Of a stretch of 64,000 bases of DNA, positions 1 through 9,487 are shown one piece after another (within the stretch, counting starts at the first letter, position 1; each line of letters begins with the position of its first letter). Below the pieces are notes generated by a model that ran no database searches, was not told where the DNA came from, and saw only the letters and a program-made list of their open reading frames with translations. The translations under genes were made by a program, and so were the position numbers. Origin of the DNA: Anisodus tanguticus (Eukaryota > Streptophyta > Magnoliopsida > Solanales > Solanaceae). The DNA lies in assembly GCA_034509755.1 (NCBI GenBank), contig CM067552.1:24303821-24367820 (forward strand). The letters run 5' to 3'.

Positions 1-142
1 TGAACTTACCATTTCTCAAACCTTTTTGGAACTCCTTAATGTCAAATATGATTGATTTTATTTAATTGTCTAGTTGATCATTTCCTTAGACTTAAACAAC
101 TCACTCACAATGAACCCACGTATAGAAGTATGAGATGTAACA
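1..142 (-). repeat. LTR fragment, start of the 3' LTR of a minus-strand gypsy element
   Basis: On the minus strand an LTR begins TGTTACATC at position 142 and runs leftward off the window. A purine-rich tract and a conserved gypsy pol-tail lie directly upstream of it. Only the first 142 bases of U3 are present, so length and family cannot be fixed. Confidence 0.6.
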
Positions 143-155
143 TCTTTCCCTCCAT
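143..155 (-). other. Polypurine tract of a minus-strand LTR retrotransposon
   Basis: Read on the minus strand this is ATGGAGGGAAAGA, directly before the LTR start TGTTAC. It occupies the same place as the tracts at 16336-16348, 53734-53747 and 59817-59829. Such tracts prime plus-strand DNA synthesis. Confidence 0.6.
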
Positions 156-1090
156 AGAAACATTCATCCTCAAATGTAGAGGTTGCATAATTATGTAGAA
201 AATTTTCGAAAGAGTCTCCCCTGTAAACACGACTATACAAACCTGTCAAGCAGCCAGAAAATACATCCAATGCCAAACATGGTTATATAATAATCATAAT
301 ACAATACGCTGGTCTCACACGATCATATATCTATCTAGAAATTAAAAGGTTAGCCATAATTCAGCTCAACAGTCAAATTTTGAAATCTGGACTGGATCCA
401 TCATATCGGTATCAACAACATTACATATACAAGACACACAAGGTATGTTTGATATATAAGATAAGAATAGGGGAATCACATTGCACAAATGATAACGTTA
501 ACTTGTAATACGAAGCAAACAGGGATATTTGGACTTAATTTCCTCTCCCGCCTACCATGTCATATTTTCTATATTATTACTTTTCCACAATACTATAACA
601 AATGCTATTTCTTTGTCCTGAAACATCCGGATCCAACAGTCTAAGATAGCAACTGAGATTTCTTCGTACAACAAGTTCTCTGTAACCTGGTCATCCTCTA
701 TTAGGTTAACACAGAAAAAATTTCTTTTGCATTTCTGAAGAATTTAACATATGAAACACTGAATGAGTTGTTCTAAATTTCCGGGGGGTAATTCCAGCTC
801 TTAGACCACCTAGTAACATTCGTTTTGAATAACATCACACGATCCAACATAGCTAGGGCTAAGCTTACCTTTCCTGCATATCATCATAATACCTTCCACA
901 GGTGATACATTTATGAATCATCAACTTAGAATTCTAAGTATCATCATTATCCATCTGAACACCACTTATAGACGATTCTAGGTAGTCAACATCCTCTGCC
1001 ATAAGACTTATAAACATCATGACTTAATACTTTAAATCTGATCTCATTTAATCTAGTTTGCCTACTTTTCATCATCTGATAGGGGTTCTA
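156..1090 (-). pseudogene. Degenerate 3' end of a gypsy gag-pol (minus strand)
   Basis: The minus strand near 165-185 encodes a short STFEDEC stretch, the conserved tail found just before the polypurine tract of the other gypsy copies here. Bases 195-245 resemble the equivalent leader-side tail at 59880-59930. Bases 846-900 resemble the integrase C-terminal region at 60000-60055, the segment before the chromodomain. No long open frame survives. The rest is AT-rich decayed sequence whose position is consistent with pol. I infer a remnant of one minus-strand element, cut at about 1090 by the junction with the next repeat. Confidence 0.5.
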
Positions 1091-2328
1091 CATCTCTGCT
1101 TCTTCAGGGCTTCATCTAGAATTCTTCTGATGCTTATCATAATAGCCTTTTGATGCACGCATTTATGAAGATATAGGTGGTGTTACACCCCGTAGTTTTG
1201 CATTTCTTTGTGTCGTTAATAGATACTGATTTCTCGGGAAGGGGTAAGACCTTACAAAAGGGTAATGAAGGTTTACGGATTTTTCATCGAAGTTTTGGAG
1301 TGTTTGGAAGTCAAACGGACCAAAGAAAATACATTTTGACAAAATCGGAAAACTATGTAATTTGACGGGGAGGTCGATGGATCATCAACATGTTTGACGG
1401 TACCATCAAAATGCAAGTTAAACCATAAAAAATCCTACAATTTGAGATTTTAGATTCTGGATTGACGGACCATCAATCTAACCGTCCTTTTGCGGTGGTG
1501 GAAATTTTATCTCGGGTTTAAATGCGGGTTATGTCGAATTGGGGCTCATTTTCTCCCAAAATCAGATACTAAACTCTCTCTAAACCATCTCTAACATATC
1601 ATATCATCACTAGATCAAATCAAAGCCAAAATACGCAAGATTAACATGACAATCCCCGTGGTAATCATAAAAATAATCTTCTCTGTTCTGAACCGATTTT
1701 GGAAACCCTTAGTGATGGAATAACTTGTTGTTTTAAGGGGATTTGGATGCATAAAGGTAAAGATTTATCCTCCTCTACTTTTGATTATCATTAATTGATG
1801 ATGTGGAGTAAGTTGTAAAGGGATTTTCATAATCGAAACTCATAGACATAGGAAATCATGGTGATATGATTTGTGGGCTGTTCTATTTGAAGTATAAATT
1901 GATATTGATAAGTAAACTAGTTGTTTGTGTTGTGAAATTAAAAAAGAAAGTCTCGGAGAATTGTTGGATCAAATTACCTAAGTATTCCTTGTAAAGTGGT
2001 CTAAGAACCTATATGTTTAAAGTTGGTGAAAAGATGCCTAAAGGATGTTTTTTTATTGAATATGAATTTGATATTAATAACAACCCTTTTTTATAGATAA
2101 TCATCTGTAAGGAATACGAAGGCTTATAGAATGACTTGTTGCTTCGTGTCCCTTCCTTTCTAAAATATGAAATCCAAGAGTTTATCACTTTTTCAAACAG
2201 AAACGTTGAAAGCTTCATTCTATTGTATATCGTAATCTCATGATGAGAAATGTACATTGAAACTCCAATTCTCCTGATCATTGATGTTTGGTTAATGGTT
2301 TATCTTATCATAAGACTTCAAAAAGATG
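1091..2328 (+). repeat. Partial family A LTR with 90 bp of copied left flank
   Basis: The LTR starts TGTTACACCCCGTAG at 1181 and matches the plus-strand element's 5' LTR at 6907-10586, once the hAT insertion there is ignored. The match also includes the 90 bases before the LTR (1091-1180 against 6815-6906), ending in the same GGTGG. The copy stops at about 2328 and the last third of the LTR is missing. A copied flank points to duplication of an existing junction, not to a second insertion. Confidence 0.75.
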
Positions 2329-3575
2329 TATCAATGTATATAAGGAGGGTTGTATGGTTAGGTTGGTCGGAGTTGGTTTGTGGATGGACGGACACAAATA
2401 TGGAAGTCAAATGGAGGATCGAGGAATAGGACGGTTTTCAGATAGTTTAGGTTTATGAGAGGTGTACAGGTTCCTTTACATGGTTCGGGGCTAAGGCGTT
2501 TGGAGAGGATGAACTAGACATGCTGTAGGTTATGTTGGTGGTTGGTATTTAGTTGTTGGACGGTGGTAAGGGGGTGGAAACTGGTCGGGACAGTAATGTA
2601 CGAAGGTTGAACCCGGTGAGGACAGTGCAGTAGTTGGTTGGGTTTTCGGGTATTTTTGGGAGAAATTGGTTAACGATCTTTTTGGTATAGGTTGAGGAAG
2701 TGTTGTAGTATATTGGAGTGAAAGGGATTAGGCAGTTTGAACAATTATTGGGAACAAAATTGATAGATAAGTTCGGGTGCGATTAAGGTGATGAAGGCCG
2801 AGATGACCTTCTAATGTGTTTGTGACCAACTAACCGGATAGAACCTTGGCTTGGGTATAGTAGATCACAAAAGTTCTAACTAGACTTACACCTAGAGTTT
2901 GGACCACAAAAGGACCAAGGGTTGGACCACAAAAAGACCAAGGTTTGGCCAACAAAAGGACCAACTAAGTTAACAACACAAAAGTTGAATAACTTAGCAA
3001 AGTTTGAGAAAACTCAAATATATTTCATAAAATTTCAATGTCTCCTTTTATCAACTACATTCCCTATTTATACTAGTTCTAAACCTTCTAGAAGAGGTAA
3101 CAAAATAGACATAAAAATGCATCTAGGCTGAATGGAAAGGGGGAGAGGTTCGGCTGATTTGGGTGAAGGGAAAAGACCCAACTCTTTATGTTCTCTAGGC
3201 CACCCTTTTGTGTCATCCATCTAGATAAGTGAATGAACTAGCTAGTTCATGAATTACCTTCTTGGGGAACATTGGAAGCTTATCCTTCTAGATATTTCTA
3301 GGCTTGGTCATCTTATCTTATTACATGGCATAGTAATTAAGCTATAAAAAGATCTAGTAATTAAGTTAGGAATTAAAACAAGCTAAAATGTGGTCTCGGG
3401 CAAGACCTACATAAAAGCCAAAAAAAATATTTCCTTCTTGGATCTTCAAGTCTTGTCTTAAACTCCGCACACATTAAGTATGTCACCATAGGATGGTTGG
3501 AAATCTTTGTCACTCCTAGAAAATCACCTTGCGGCTCATGTTGGAAACTTAAGTTTACGGCTTTTTTTCATCAAT
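2329..3575. other. Unassigned repeat-like sequence, possibly a decayed 3' LTR of the next minus-strand element
   Basis: No protein similarity is recognisable on either strand. By position this stretch would hold the 3' LTR of the minus-strand chromovirus at 3585-6750, whose pol tail ends at about 3585. I could not match it to any other LTR in the window. It contains a short tandem repeat at 2899-2968. Confidence 0.3.
2899..2968. repeat. Short tandem repeat, about 24 bp unit, three copies
   Basis: The core GGACCACAAAAGGACCAAGG recurs three times with small changes, the last copy reading GGCCAACAAAAGGACCAA. It lies in otherwise unassigned sequence. Confidence 0.7.
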
Positions 3576-3654
3576 CTCCATCTTGGGGTCATTCGTCCTC
3601 GAATGATGGGTCATGGATAAGAATGTGATTAACTCAAGAACTTGTGGACATGGC

Positions 3655-3815
3655 ATGAGTACATGAATGTGAATAAACATGACATAGATCATGAGGACTT
3701 TAATGACATGATTACATGAAAACATAAACATGGGGGCATGAGACATGAGTAATGAATACATGATCATGATACATGAGACATGGGAATGAAGGGGGACATG
3801 ACATGAATACTGGAG
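3655..3815. repeat. Low-complexity ACATGA-rich stretch
   Basis: ACATGAG, ACATGAA and GACATG recur at irregular spacing more than ten times. It lies between the pol tail and the chromodomain remnant of the minus-strand element. Confidence 0.6.
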
Positions 3816-3859
3816 GTATTTACCTTATACACTTTCTACTTGCTCCTCGAACAAGTGTG

Positions 3860-4223
3860 GATATCTAGAATTCATGTCCTCTTCAGCTTCTTATGTAGCC
3901 TCCTCGACTTTCTGACTCATCCACAACACTTTTACTGAGGCAAATTCCTTATTCCTCAACTTGCGAACCTAACGATCCAGAATAGCCATAGGGACCTCTT
4001 CATAGGTTAGGCCATCCTTAATTATGATGGATTCGGTAGGAACAACCAACTATGGGTCTCCCACACACCTCCTCAATATAGATACATGAAACACTAGGTG
4101 CACAATAACTAATTCTTGTGGTAGTTCAAGATCATAAGCCACTTGGCCAATCCATTGCAGAATCCTGTATGGCCCGTTATATCTGGGAATGAGTTTCCCT
4201 TTCTTTCCATATCTCATGACACC
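3860..4223 (-). pseudogene. Integrase C-terminus and chromodomain remnant
   Basis: Minus-strand translation of 3860-4223 gives, across several frames, the usual sequence of events after a chromovirus integrase: a GPYRIL-like segment near 4165-4190, a LELPQEL-like segment near 4110-4130, a TYEEVP-like segment near 3985-4005, and a VLW...EEDM...RYPHLF chromodomain end near 3870-3930. In chromoviruses this domain binds histone marks and steers integration into heterochromatin. Stops and frame changes interrupt it. It follows directly on the integrase fragment at 4224-4445. Confidence 0.75.
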
Positions 4224-4445
4224 CTACATAGGTGAATGTTTCAGAAACACCCAATCATCAACCTGAAACTTCAAGTCTCTATGTCTCACGTCTGAATAGG
4301 ACTTCTGGAGACTGTGAGTTGTCTTAAATACTCTGGAATTAGGAATAGCAATGTTCTGATCCAACCCACTAGGCCTCTGGTGCTCGACTTTCACCCGCTG
4401 ACAGGTTGGACACATGGCCACAAAATCAGCTATGTTCTTTTTCAT
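4224..4445 (-). pseudogene. Integrase fragment with the catalytic core deleted in frame
   Basis: This 73-residue open frame starts with the end of the integrase HHCC zinc finger (residues 1-22, CPTCQ with both cysteines). At about residues 35-45 it jumps straight to the segment that normally lies beyond the DDE core (QKSYSDVR, then DWVFLK). In the plus-strand copy these two parts are separated by roughly 640 bases (about 14945-15585). The whole DDE catalytic region is therefore missing, yet the frame remains open across the joint. The product could bind neither substrate nor metal as an integrase. Confidence 0.8.
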
Positions 4446-4646
4446 ATCATTCTACCAAAAAAATTCTTAAGATCATGCTACATCTTTGTAGAACCTGGGT
4501 GAATGGAATGCCTGGACTTTTGTTCTTCTACCATGATTCACTCCCTAAGTCCATCCACATCTGGAACACACAACCTACCTTGGTACCTCAAAGTACAGTT
4601 ATCTCCCCCTTATTCAAAAGTCATAGTCTTATGCTTGTGAATCCAC

Positions 4647-4871
4647 TCAGTTCAGTTGCAACAAATAGGAATCATTAAAATGTTTATCCTTCACTTTGGC
4701 TGCTAAAGAGGACTCAGACCTCTTTTGGACTTCCTTTACCATGGTTCTCTTTCCTTCTTCGACATGAGCTAAGTTTTCCATGGATCTCCGACTAAGAGCA
4801 TCGGCTACCACGTTTGCTTTCTTTGGATGATAAAGAACATCCACATCATAATCTTTAAGCAATTTGAGCAT
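4647..4871 (-). pseudogene. End of RNase H domain and linker to integrase
   Basis: The 74-residue frame begins LLKDYDVDVLYHPKKANVV and continues ADALSRRSM, the highly conserved end of gypsy RNase H. Residues after about 30 belong to the variable linker before the integrase zinc finger. The part of RNase H upstream (4872-5436) is recognisable only in broken frames. Between 4446 and 4646 the minus strand holds the decayed linker and the first half of the zinc finger. Confidence 0.8.
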
Positions 4872-5436
4872 CTACACTTTATAAGATTAAACTCTTGTTT
4901 ATTGAAAATATATTGAAGTCTCTTGTGTTCTGTGAAAATGTCAATGTGAACCACATACAAATAATGGAGTCATATCTTGAGCGCAAAAACCACAACTACC
5001 AATTCAAAATTATGAGTTGGATCATTATTTTAATGAGGTTTAATCTGTCTAGATGCATAAGATATAACCTTACTATGCTGCATTAGGACACATCTAAGAC
5101 CAACACCTAATACATCACAATACACTACAAAATCGTCGATTCCTTCTAGTAATGTCAAAATTGGGGTAGAAGTCAAGCTCATTTTCAATTCTTTGACACT
5201 GTGCTCACAGTCGTGTGACCACTAAAATTTAACTTTCTTCTAAGTCAATCTAGTCAACAGAACTGAGATAGAGGACAAACTCTCTACAAAACGGCTATAT
5301 TAGTCTGTCAGACCCAAGATCCTTCTTATCTTAGAGAGTGAAGTGGGTCTAGGACAATTCTTTACTGCCTCAATTTTCTAAAAATCTACTTTTACGCCTT
5401 CTCTAGAAATGACATGGCCTAGAAATACCACTGATT
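4872..5436 (-). pseudogene. Decayed RT thumb and RNase H N-terminus
   Basis: This interval must carry the RT thumb and the first part of RNase H, because RT ends at about 5437 and RNase H ends in 4647-4871. Short matches to the plus-strand copy remain, but stops are frequent in every frame and I cannot point to the catalytic acids. Confidence 0.5.
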
Positions 5437-5940
5437 TCAACCAAATCGCACACTTGGAATTTTTTGCATAAAGCCTGCGATCCTTAGTGTTTGCAAGACT
5501 ATTTTGAGATGTTCTGCATGGTCAGTCTCACTACGAGAATAAAATAGGATGTCATTAATGAATACAATGATTAAGAGATCGAGGTAAGGCTTGAAAACCC
5601 TGTTCATAAGGTGAATAAAAGTAGCTGGTGCATTCATCAAACCGAATGACATGAAACAAAATTTAAAATCACCATAACGAGTTCTGAAGGTGGTTTTTGG
5701 AATATCAACTTCCTTAATCTTAAGTAGATGGTGCCCTGATCTGAGGTTAATTACAGAATAACATTAGGCACCGTGAAGTTGGTCAAATAAGTCATCGATT
5801 CTGGGAAGAGGATACTTGTTTTTAATGGTAACCTTGTTCAATTTGAGATAGTCAATGCACAAATATTGATATTTCTTTTGGACAAACAAAACTGGTGCAC
5901 CCCAAGGTGAGTCACTAGCCTAATAAATCCCTTATGAAAG
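5437..5940 (-). pseudogene. Reverse transcriptase remnant with altered active site
   Basis: The 71-residue open frame at 5437-5652 runs from MSFGLMNAPATF through a VFKPYLD stretch to FINDILFYSRSE. This covers RT palm motifs, but the active-site pair that is Asp-Asp in working gypsy RTs reads Asn-Asp here. Upstream, 5653-5940 holds further palm and finger segments (LFVQKK-like, IDDLFDQL-like) in broken frames. RT copies the element RNA into DNA in cytoplasmic virus-like particles. The changed residue alone should abolish activity. Confidence 0.85.
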
Positions 5941-5951
5941 AGATCTTTCAA

Positions 5952-6313
5952 CTAGTCCTTTAATTCTCTTGACTCTGCTGGAGCCATTTTGTATGGCAGA
6001 ATAGATATCGACTTAGTGTCATGAACTAAATCAAGTCCAAAGTCAATCTCCCTTTCGGGAGTGACTGGGAAGATCTTCTGGAATGACTTTTGAAATTTTG
6101 TTGACAACTGGTATGGTCTAGGTATCTGTATTTCCTGACCCAAACTGGATGGTAGATGTACCCCTTGGATATCATCTTTCTGGCTTTAAAATAGGAAATA
6201 AACCTACATATGAGTGCTACTGCATCACCCTTCCATTCTATGACTAGTTTACCAGGAAATTCAAAACTCACAATTTTGGTTCTACAGCCTACTGTGGAAT
6301 AACATGAAAACAA
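5952..6313 (-). pseudogene. Protease-RT connecting region
   Basis: Two overlapping frames cover this part. One (6026-6313) encodes RFISYFKARKMISKGYIYH and the other (5952-6143) encodes TPEREIDFGLDL and KMAPAESRELKD. Both are conserved segments between protease and RT in all three family A-like copies of this window. A frameshift near 6100-6140 separates them. Confidence 0.8.
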
Positions 6314-6510
6314 CTAATTCATTCCCATGATTACATCATAGTCTACCATTTCTAATTATACCAAGTCAGCAATAACTGACTCTCCAACTGGAATGGATAC
6401 TTCAAAGGGTTCTTGCAACTTTTCTGGCTTTATCCCAATTTTCTTAACAATAAATGAGGTTACATATGACAGAGTGGATCCAGGATCCATAAGTGCTTAA
6501 ATGTCAAAAG
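6314..6510 (-). pseudogene. Retropepsin-like protease remnant
   Basis: Around 6440-6490 the minus strand reads ALMDPGSTLSYVTSF, matching the aspartic protease active-site loop of gypsy elements with the catalytic Asp retained. It continues through VADLV and VIMGMN-like segments. In-frame stops are present at several points. Protease cuts Gag-Pol into mature proteins. The region to the right (6520-6750) is not the normal upstream gag end, so gag is largely deleted. Confidence 0.75.
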
Positions 6511-6519
6511 TGAAAATGG

Positions 6520-6750
6520 TTAGTATACATGTGACAGCATCTGCACAAGCCTTTGTATATTGACAAACAGATAATGCATACAAGCGGTTCGGAACTCCAC
6601 CTGCATTCCTAGACTTTGTTGCACCACACCCTTAATGGTCTTGAGTATTGCGAGAAGCTGCTGAATTTGTGGACGTAGCCACATTACCTCAAGTTCCCTA
6701 TCTCGCTGATGGACAATCTCTATGAAAGTGGCATCGTTGGCCGCATCCAA
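6520..6750 (-). pseudogene. Possible gag N-terminal remnant
   Basis: This 76-residue open frame contains LRPQIQQLLAILKTIKGVV, which looks like the helical N-terminal part of chromovirus Gag, but I cannot show it conclusively. It is joined almost directly to the protease, so the Gag core and zinc knuckle would be deleted. An alternative is chance ORF in unrelated repeat. Confidence 0.35.
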
Positions 6751-6814
6751 AATAGATATCGATGATAATTTTTTATACTACACTGGCCTAAGATTGCATA
6801 CCTACTTCCCTAAG

Positions 6815-6906
6815 ATCATCTCTGCTTCTTCAGGGCTTCATCTAGAATTCTTCTGATGCTTATCACGATAGCCTTTTGCTGCACGCGTTTACTAAGATAT
6901 AGGTGG
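6815..6906. repeat. Left flank of the plus-strand family A element, duplicated at 1091-1180
   Basis: About 90 bases ending AGATATAGGTGG are nearly identical to 1091-1180, and both are directly followed by TGTTACACCCCG. The last five bases GGTGG are the expected left target-site duplication of the LTR element. The matching right copy is lost with the truncated 3' LTR. Confidence 0.7.
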
Positions 6907-6989
6907 TGTTACACCCCGCAGTTTTGCGTTTCATTGTGTCGTTAATAGATACTGATTTCTTGGGAAGAGGAAAGGCCTTAAAAAAAGGT
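6907..6989 (+). repeat. 5' LTR of the family A element, first part
   Basis: Begins TGTTACACCCCG and matches 1181-1263. It ends in the 8-base target-site duplication AAAAAGGT of the hAT insertion. Confidence 0.85.
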
Positions 6990-7292
6990 AAGGCTGGCCA
7001 GTGGGCCGGGTCGGCCAAGTCTTCGCTCGGTCCTACCCCGACACCGCCTCGGTCCCGCCCGAAGCCCCCTTATGCAAAAATAACTGTTGCACCAACGGCC
7101 ATTTTACATTTTGGATGTTGTGCAACGGCCATTTTTGGCCTCCCCCCTCCCCCAACTGCCTCTACCCCCTTAATATTTATTTTTAACCCATAAGTTATTA
7201 TATTTACACTTTAACCCAATTTCTCTTCATCTTTCTCACAAATCTTCCTACAATCTCTCTAATCTCTCAATCTATCTCTCTACAAGTCTACA

Positions 7293-8147
7293 TTGTCTAC
7301 CAAATATTCAATTTTATTTATTCATTTAGTAGTGAAGTTGACAACTAGCTTGAGGATCTTCCATCGAGCAAAGTTTCAATTTTCAACCTCTCGATTACAC
7401 GTCGACGTTACATCGGTGTTTGGTACATTCGTTCCTTCATTAAATTATTATTGTCTAATGAGACACGTATCAAGGGCTCATCCAGCTATGTATGCCCAAT
7501 ACGAGGCTTCAAAACCGGGTGCGCAAACGTTCACTCAATCGGGACAAGGTTCGCATACTGTCCCGAACCAAGTACAGGGTCAAATTAACCCTATGACGGG
7601 GCAAATTGTAGGCCCTAAATACGATAAACATAGAGATAGGGAAGAAATAGCAAAATTAGTTGCTGTGGAGGGTTTGCCTTTTTCATTTCCTTCATCTCCC
7701 GATTTTATTCATTACATTAGAGATATGTATAATCCTGCTTTTAACGGTTTTCCTAAATCAACTGTTAAGAGAGATGTATTTAAATTTGCACATGAATATC
7801 AACAGTATTTATGTTATTCATTATATCATTTTAATGGCAAAGTGGCTATCACTTCTGATATAGGCCGTAGTACTAACGACCATGATTATTTAACGGTAAC
7901 CTGTCATTGGATAGATTATAAATGGTCTATGCAAAAATATATCGTAGCGTATAGATATATAGATGATAGGCACACTGGTACTTTTATGACTATTACATTA
8001 GATAACGCTTCTTCTAACAATTACGCTATTACAATTTTTAAAAATAGTTTAACTCCATCTTTTCCAGATCATTTTGATATGGTTGTAGATAGCGATTGGG
8101 GACATATTTTAAGAGAAATTTTAACTCAGAACGTATTGTATTTTTAG
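7293..8147 (+). pseudogene. hAT transposase, N-terminal and middle part
   Basis: The 284-residue open frame has a short HVSRAHPAMY stretch (about residues 58-67) resembling the end of a BED zinc finger. The core follows from residue 118: a LPFSFPSSPDF segment (128-138), SDIGRS (188-193), YLTVTCHWID (199-208) and W-MQKYIVAYR. In hAT transposases the Asp of the SD motif (residue 189 here) is the first catalytic acid, and it is kept, though the usual Trp after it is not. The first 55 residues look like translated leader. Full hAT transposases are around 600-700 residues, and this frame stops where the middle of the gene has been deleted. Confidence 0.85.
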
Positions 8148-8747
8148 AGAAATTTTTTCAACAACAAAAGAATTTTCCGGTATATATTATCCTACTATTT
8201 CAACTATGTTGTTTTATATAGCTCTAATATTTTTTCTGCTTAATGAATATATGGATAAACCAGCTTATAAGGCAGCTATTAAAAAAATATTTATCAAAAT
8301 AAAAAATATTTTATTCCTATTCCCACTATTTATATTATTGGTGCTGTATTAAATCCGACTATTAAAATAGACAGTACTAAATCACATATTGAAACTATTT
8401 ACGATTGTATAGCAGTACTACCACCTCCAAGTCCAGAAAATCCAAATCACCCACCACTTATTGAACAAACTAAAGAAGAAGTGTTGTCTAGCGTAGAAGA
8501 CGAATGCAAAAAAGTATATAGGTTTTACCAACAAGAAAGTGCTGGCAACTTACCGGCTTCCATACCATCTTCTTCTTCTTCAATACAACCTCACAAAAGA
8601 CATGCTATTTCTGCGGCTAGTATTGAAAGCCTCATAAATAGAATGTACGGTCGTACCGCTACTAACCAAATTAGTGAGTTTGATATTTTTATTTTGTAGG
8701 GTTCTGTACCGTACCAAGCAGTTCTCAATGAAGAAGGATGTGAAGAC
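8130..8747 (+). pseudogene. hAT transposase middle part, frameshifted
   Basis: Across three frames this part encodes YYPT-like, ALIFFLLNEYMDK and PLFILLVLY segments that also occur in the second hAT at 42060-42245, then an acidic Pro/Ser-rich stretch (8460-8590). The open frame 8481-8699 (72 residues) covers VEDECKKVYRFYQQES. The segment links the catalytic core to the C-terminal dimerisation domain. Confidence 0.75.
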
Positions 8748-9125
8748 TTGCTGAAATACTGGAGGGGGAATGAGAAGACCTTTCCGACACTTTCAATGAT
8801 GGTCCGAGATCTTTTGAACATTCAAGCGTCATCAACGGCGTCTGAAAGAACTTTTTCTGCCGGCATATATCAAATAGGACAGCACAGACACTCCTTAGCC
8901 GGAGACAGCTTGGAGATTATAGTATTATTCAGAGATTGGATACGAGCGGAGCGGAGAAGGTGCGGTCAATCGGAGATCAACGAAGAAGAAGACGAAAACT
9001 ACAATGAAATCTTATCCGAAGGTGGTGGAAGCGATATGGAGCAATTTGACCAACAAATACCAACTCCAAGCGAAGAACCACAGGAAATTATCAAGAAACT
9101 AGAACACGTTTTTTTCAAAATGTAA
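8748..9125 (+). pseudogene. hAT transposase C-terminal dimerisation domain
   Basis: The 125-residue open frame begins LKYWRGNEKTFPTLSMMVRD and continues LNIQASSTASERTFSAG, the hallmark of the hAT C-terminal dimerisation region, then DSLEIIVLFRDWIRAERR. Residues from about 80 on are acidic and end at a stop at 9125. This domain lets transposase subunits oligomerise. It is the best-preserved part of the gene and is almost uninterrupted, but the upstream frame is broken. Confidence 0.9.
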
Positions 9126-9487
9126 TTTTTTTAATTGCAATTTTATTATGTAATTTGCAACTTTTGAACAACACCACAAAGTTGCAATTTTGACAATTGT
9201 ATTTGTATTACAAAAAAATCATATGTCTATTAAATAATATAAGAGGGATAAAAACAGCCTTGGGATGTTTTTATTACACTATCTTGTTTAATTATTAAGT
9301 TTTTTATATATATGTTTTAAATTAAGTGCAAAAAAAAAAATGATCCCGATCCCTACCCAGCCCGATCCTGCCCCGACCCGACTACGACGGGAACGGAAAC
9401 GAGACGGGATGAAGACGAATCCGGCCTGTCCCGATCCCGCCGGTCCCGACCCGACGGACCCGATCCTGGCCCACTGGCCACGCTTAC

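Larger units (their letters stand above)
3585..6750 (-). mobile_element. Degraded Ty3/gypsy chromovirus, minus strand
   Basis: Read right to left, the order is a gag-like remnant, protease, RT, RNase H, a fragment of integrase zinc-binding domain, integrase C-terminus and chromodomain. This is the standard chromovirus order. The tail at 3585-3605 carries the CATTCGAGGACGAATG motif that also precedes the polypurine tracts of the other copies. Most of gag and the whole integrase catalytic core are gone. Neither LTR is clearly recognisable. Frames are broken throughout, so this copy cannot move by itself. Confidence 0.85.
6990..9487 (+). mobile_element. hAT (Ac-like) transposon in the 5' LTR
   Basis: The ends are inverted repeats: AAGGCTGGCCAGTGGGCC at the left and, on the minus strand, GTAAGCGTGGCCAGTGGGCC at the right. 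GC-rich CCCGACCCG-type subterminal repeats lie inside both ends, unlike the AT-rich interior. Flanking 8-base duplications are AAAAAGGT (6982-6989) and AAAAGGGT (9488-9495), one mismatch apart. The uninterrupted LTR at 1240-1275 shows this site once. The interior holds a broken hAT transposase ending in a dimerisation domain. A second member of the same family lies at 41056-43372. Confidence 0.9.

Noticed and set aside
7001..7186. Pro-rich overlapping frames at the left end of the first hAT
   Set aside because: They are translations of the GC-rich subterminal repeats. Similar frames at 9340-9597 and 41044-41356 have the same cause.
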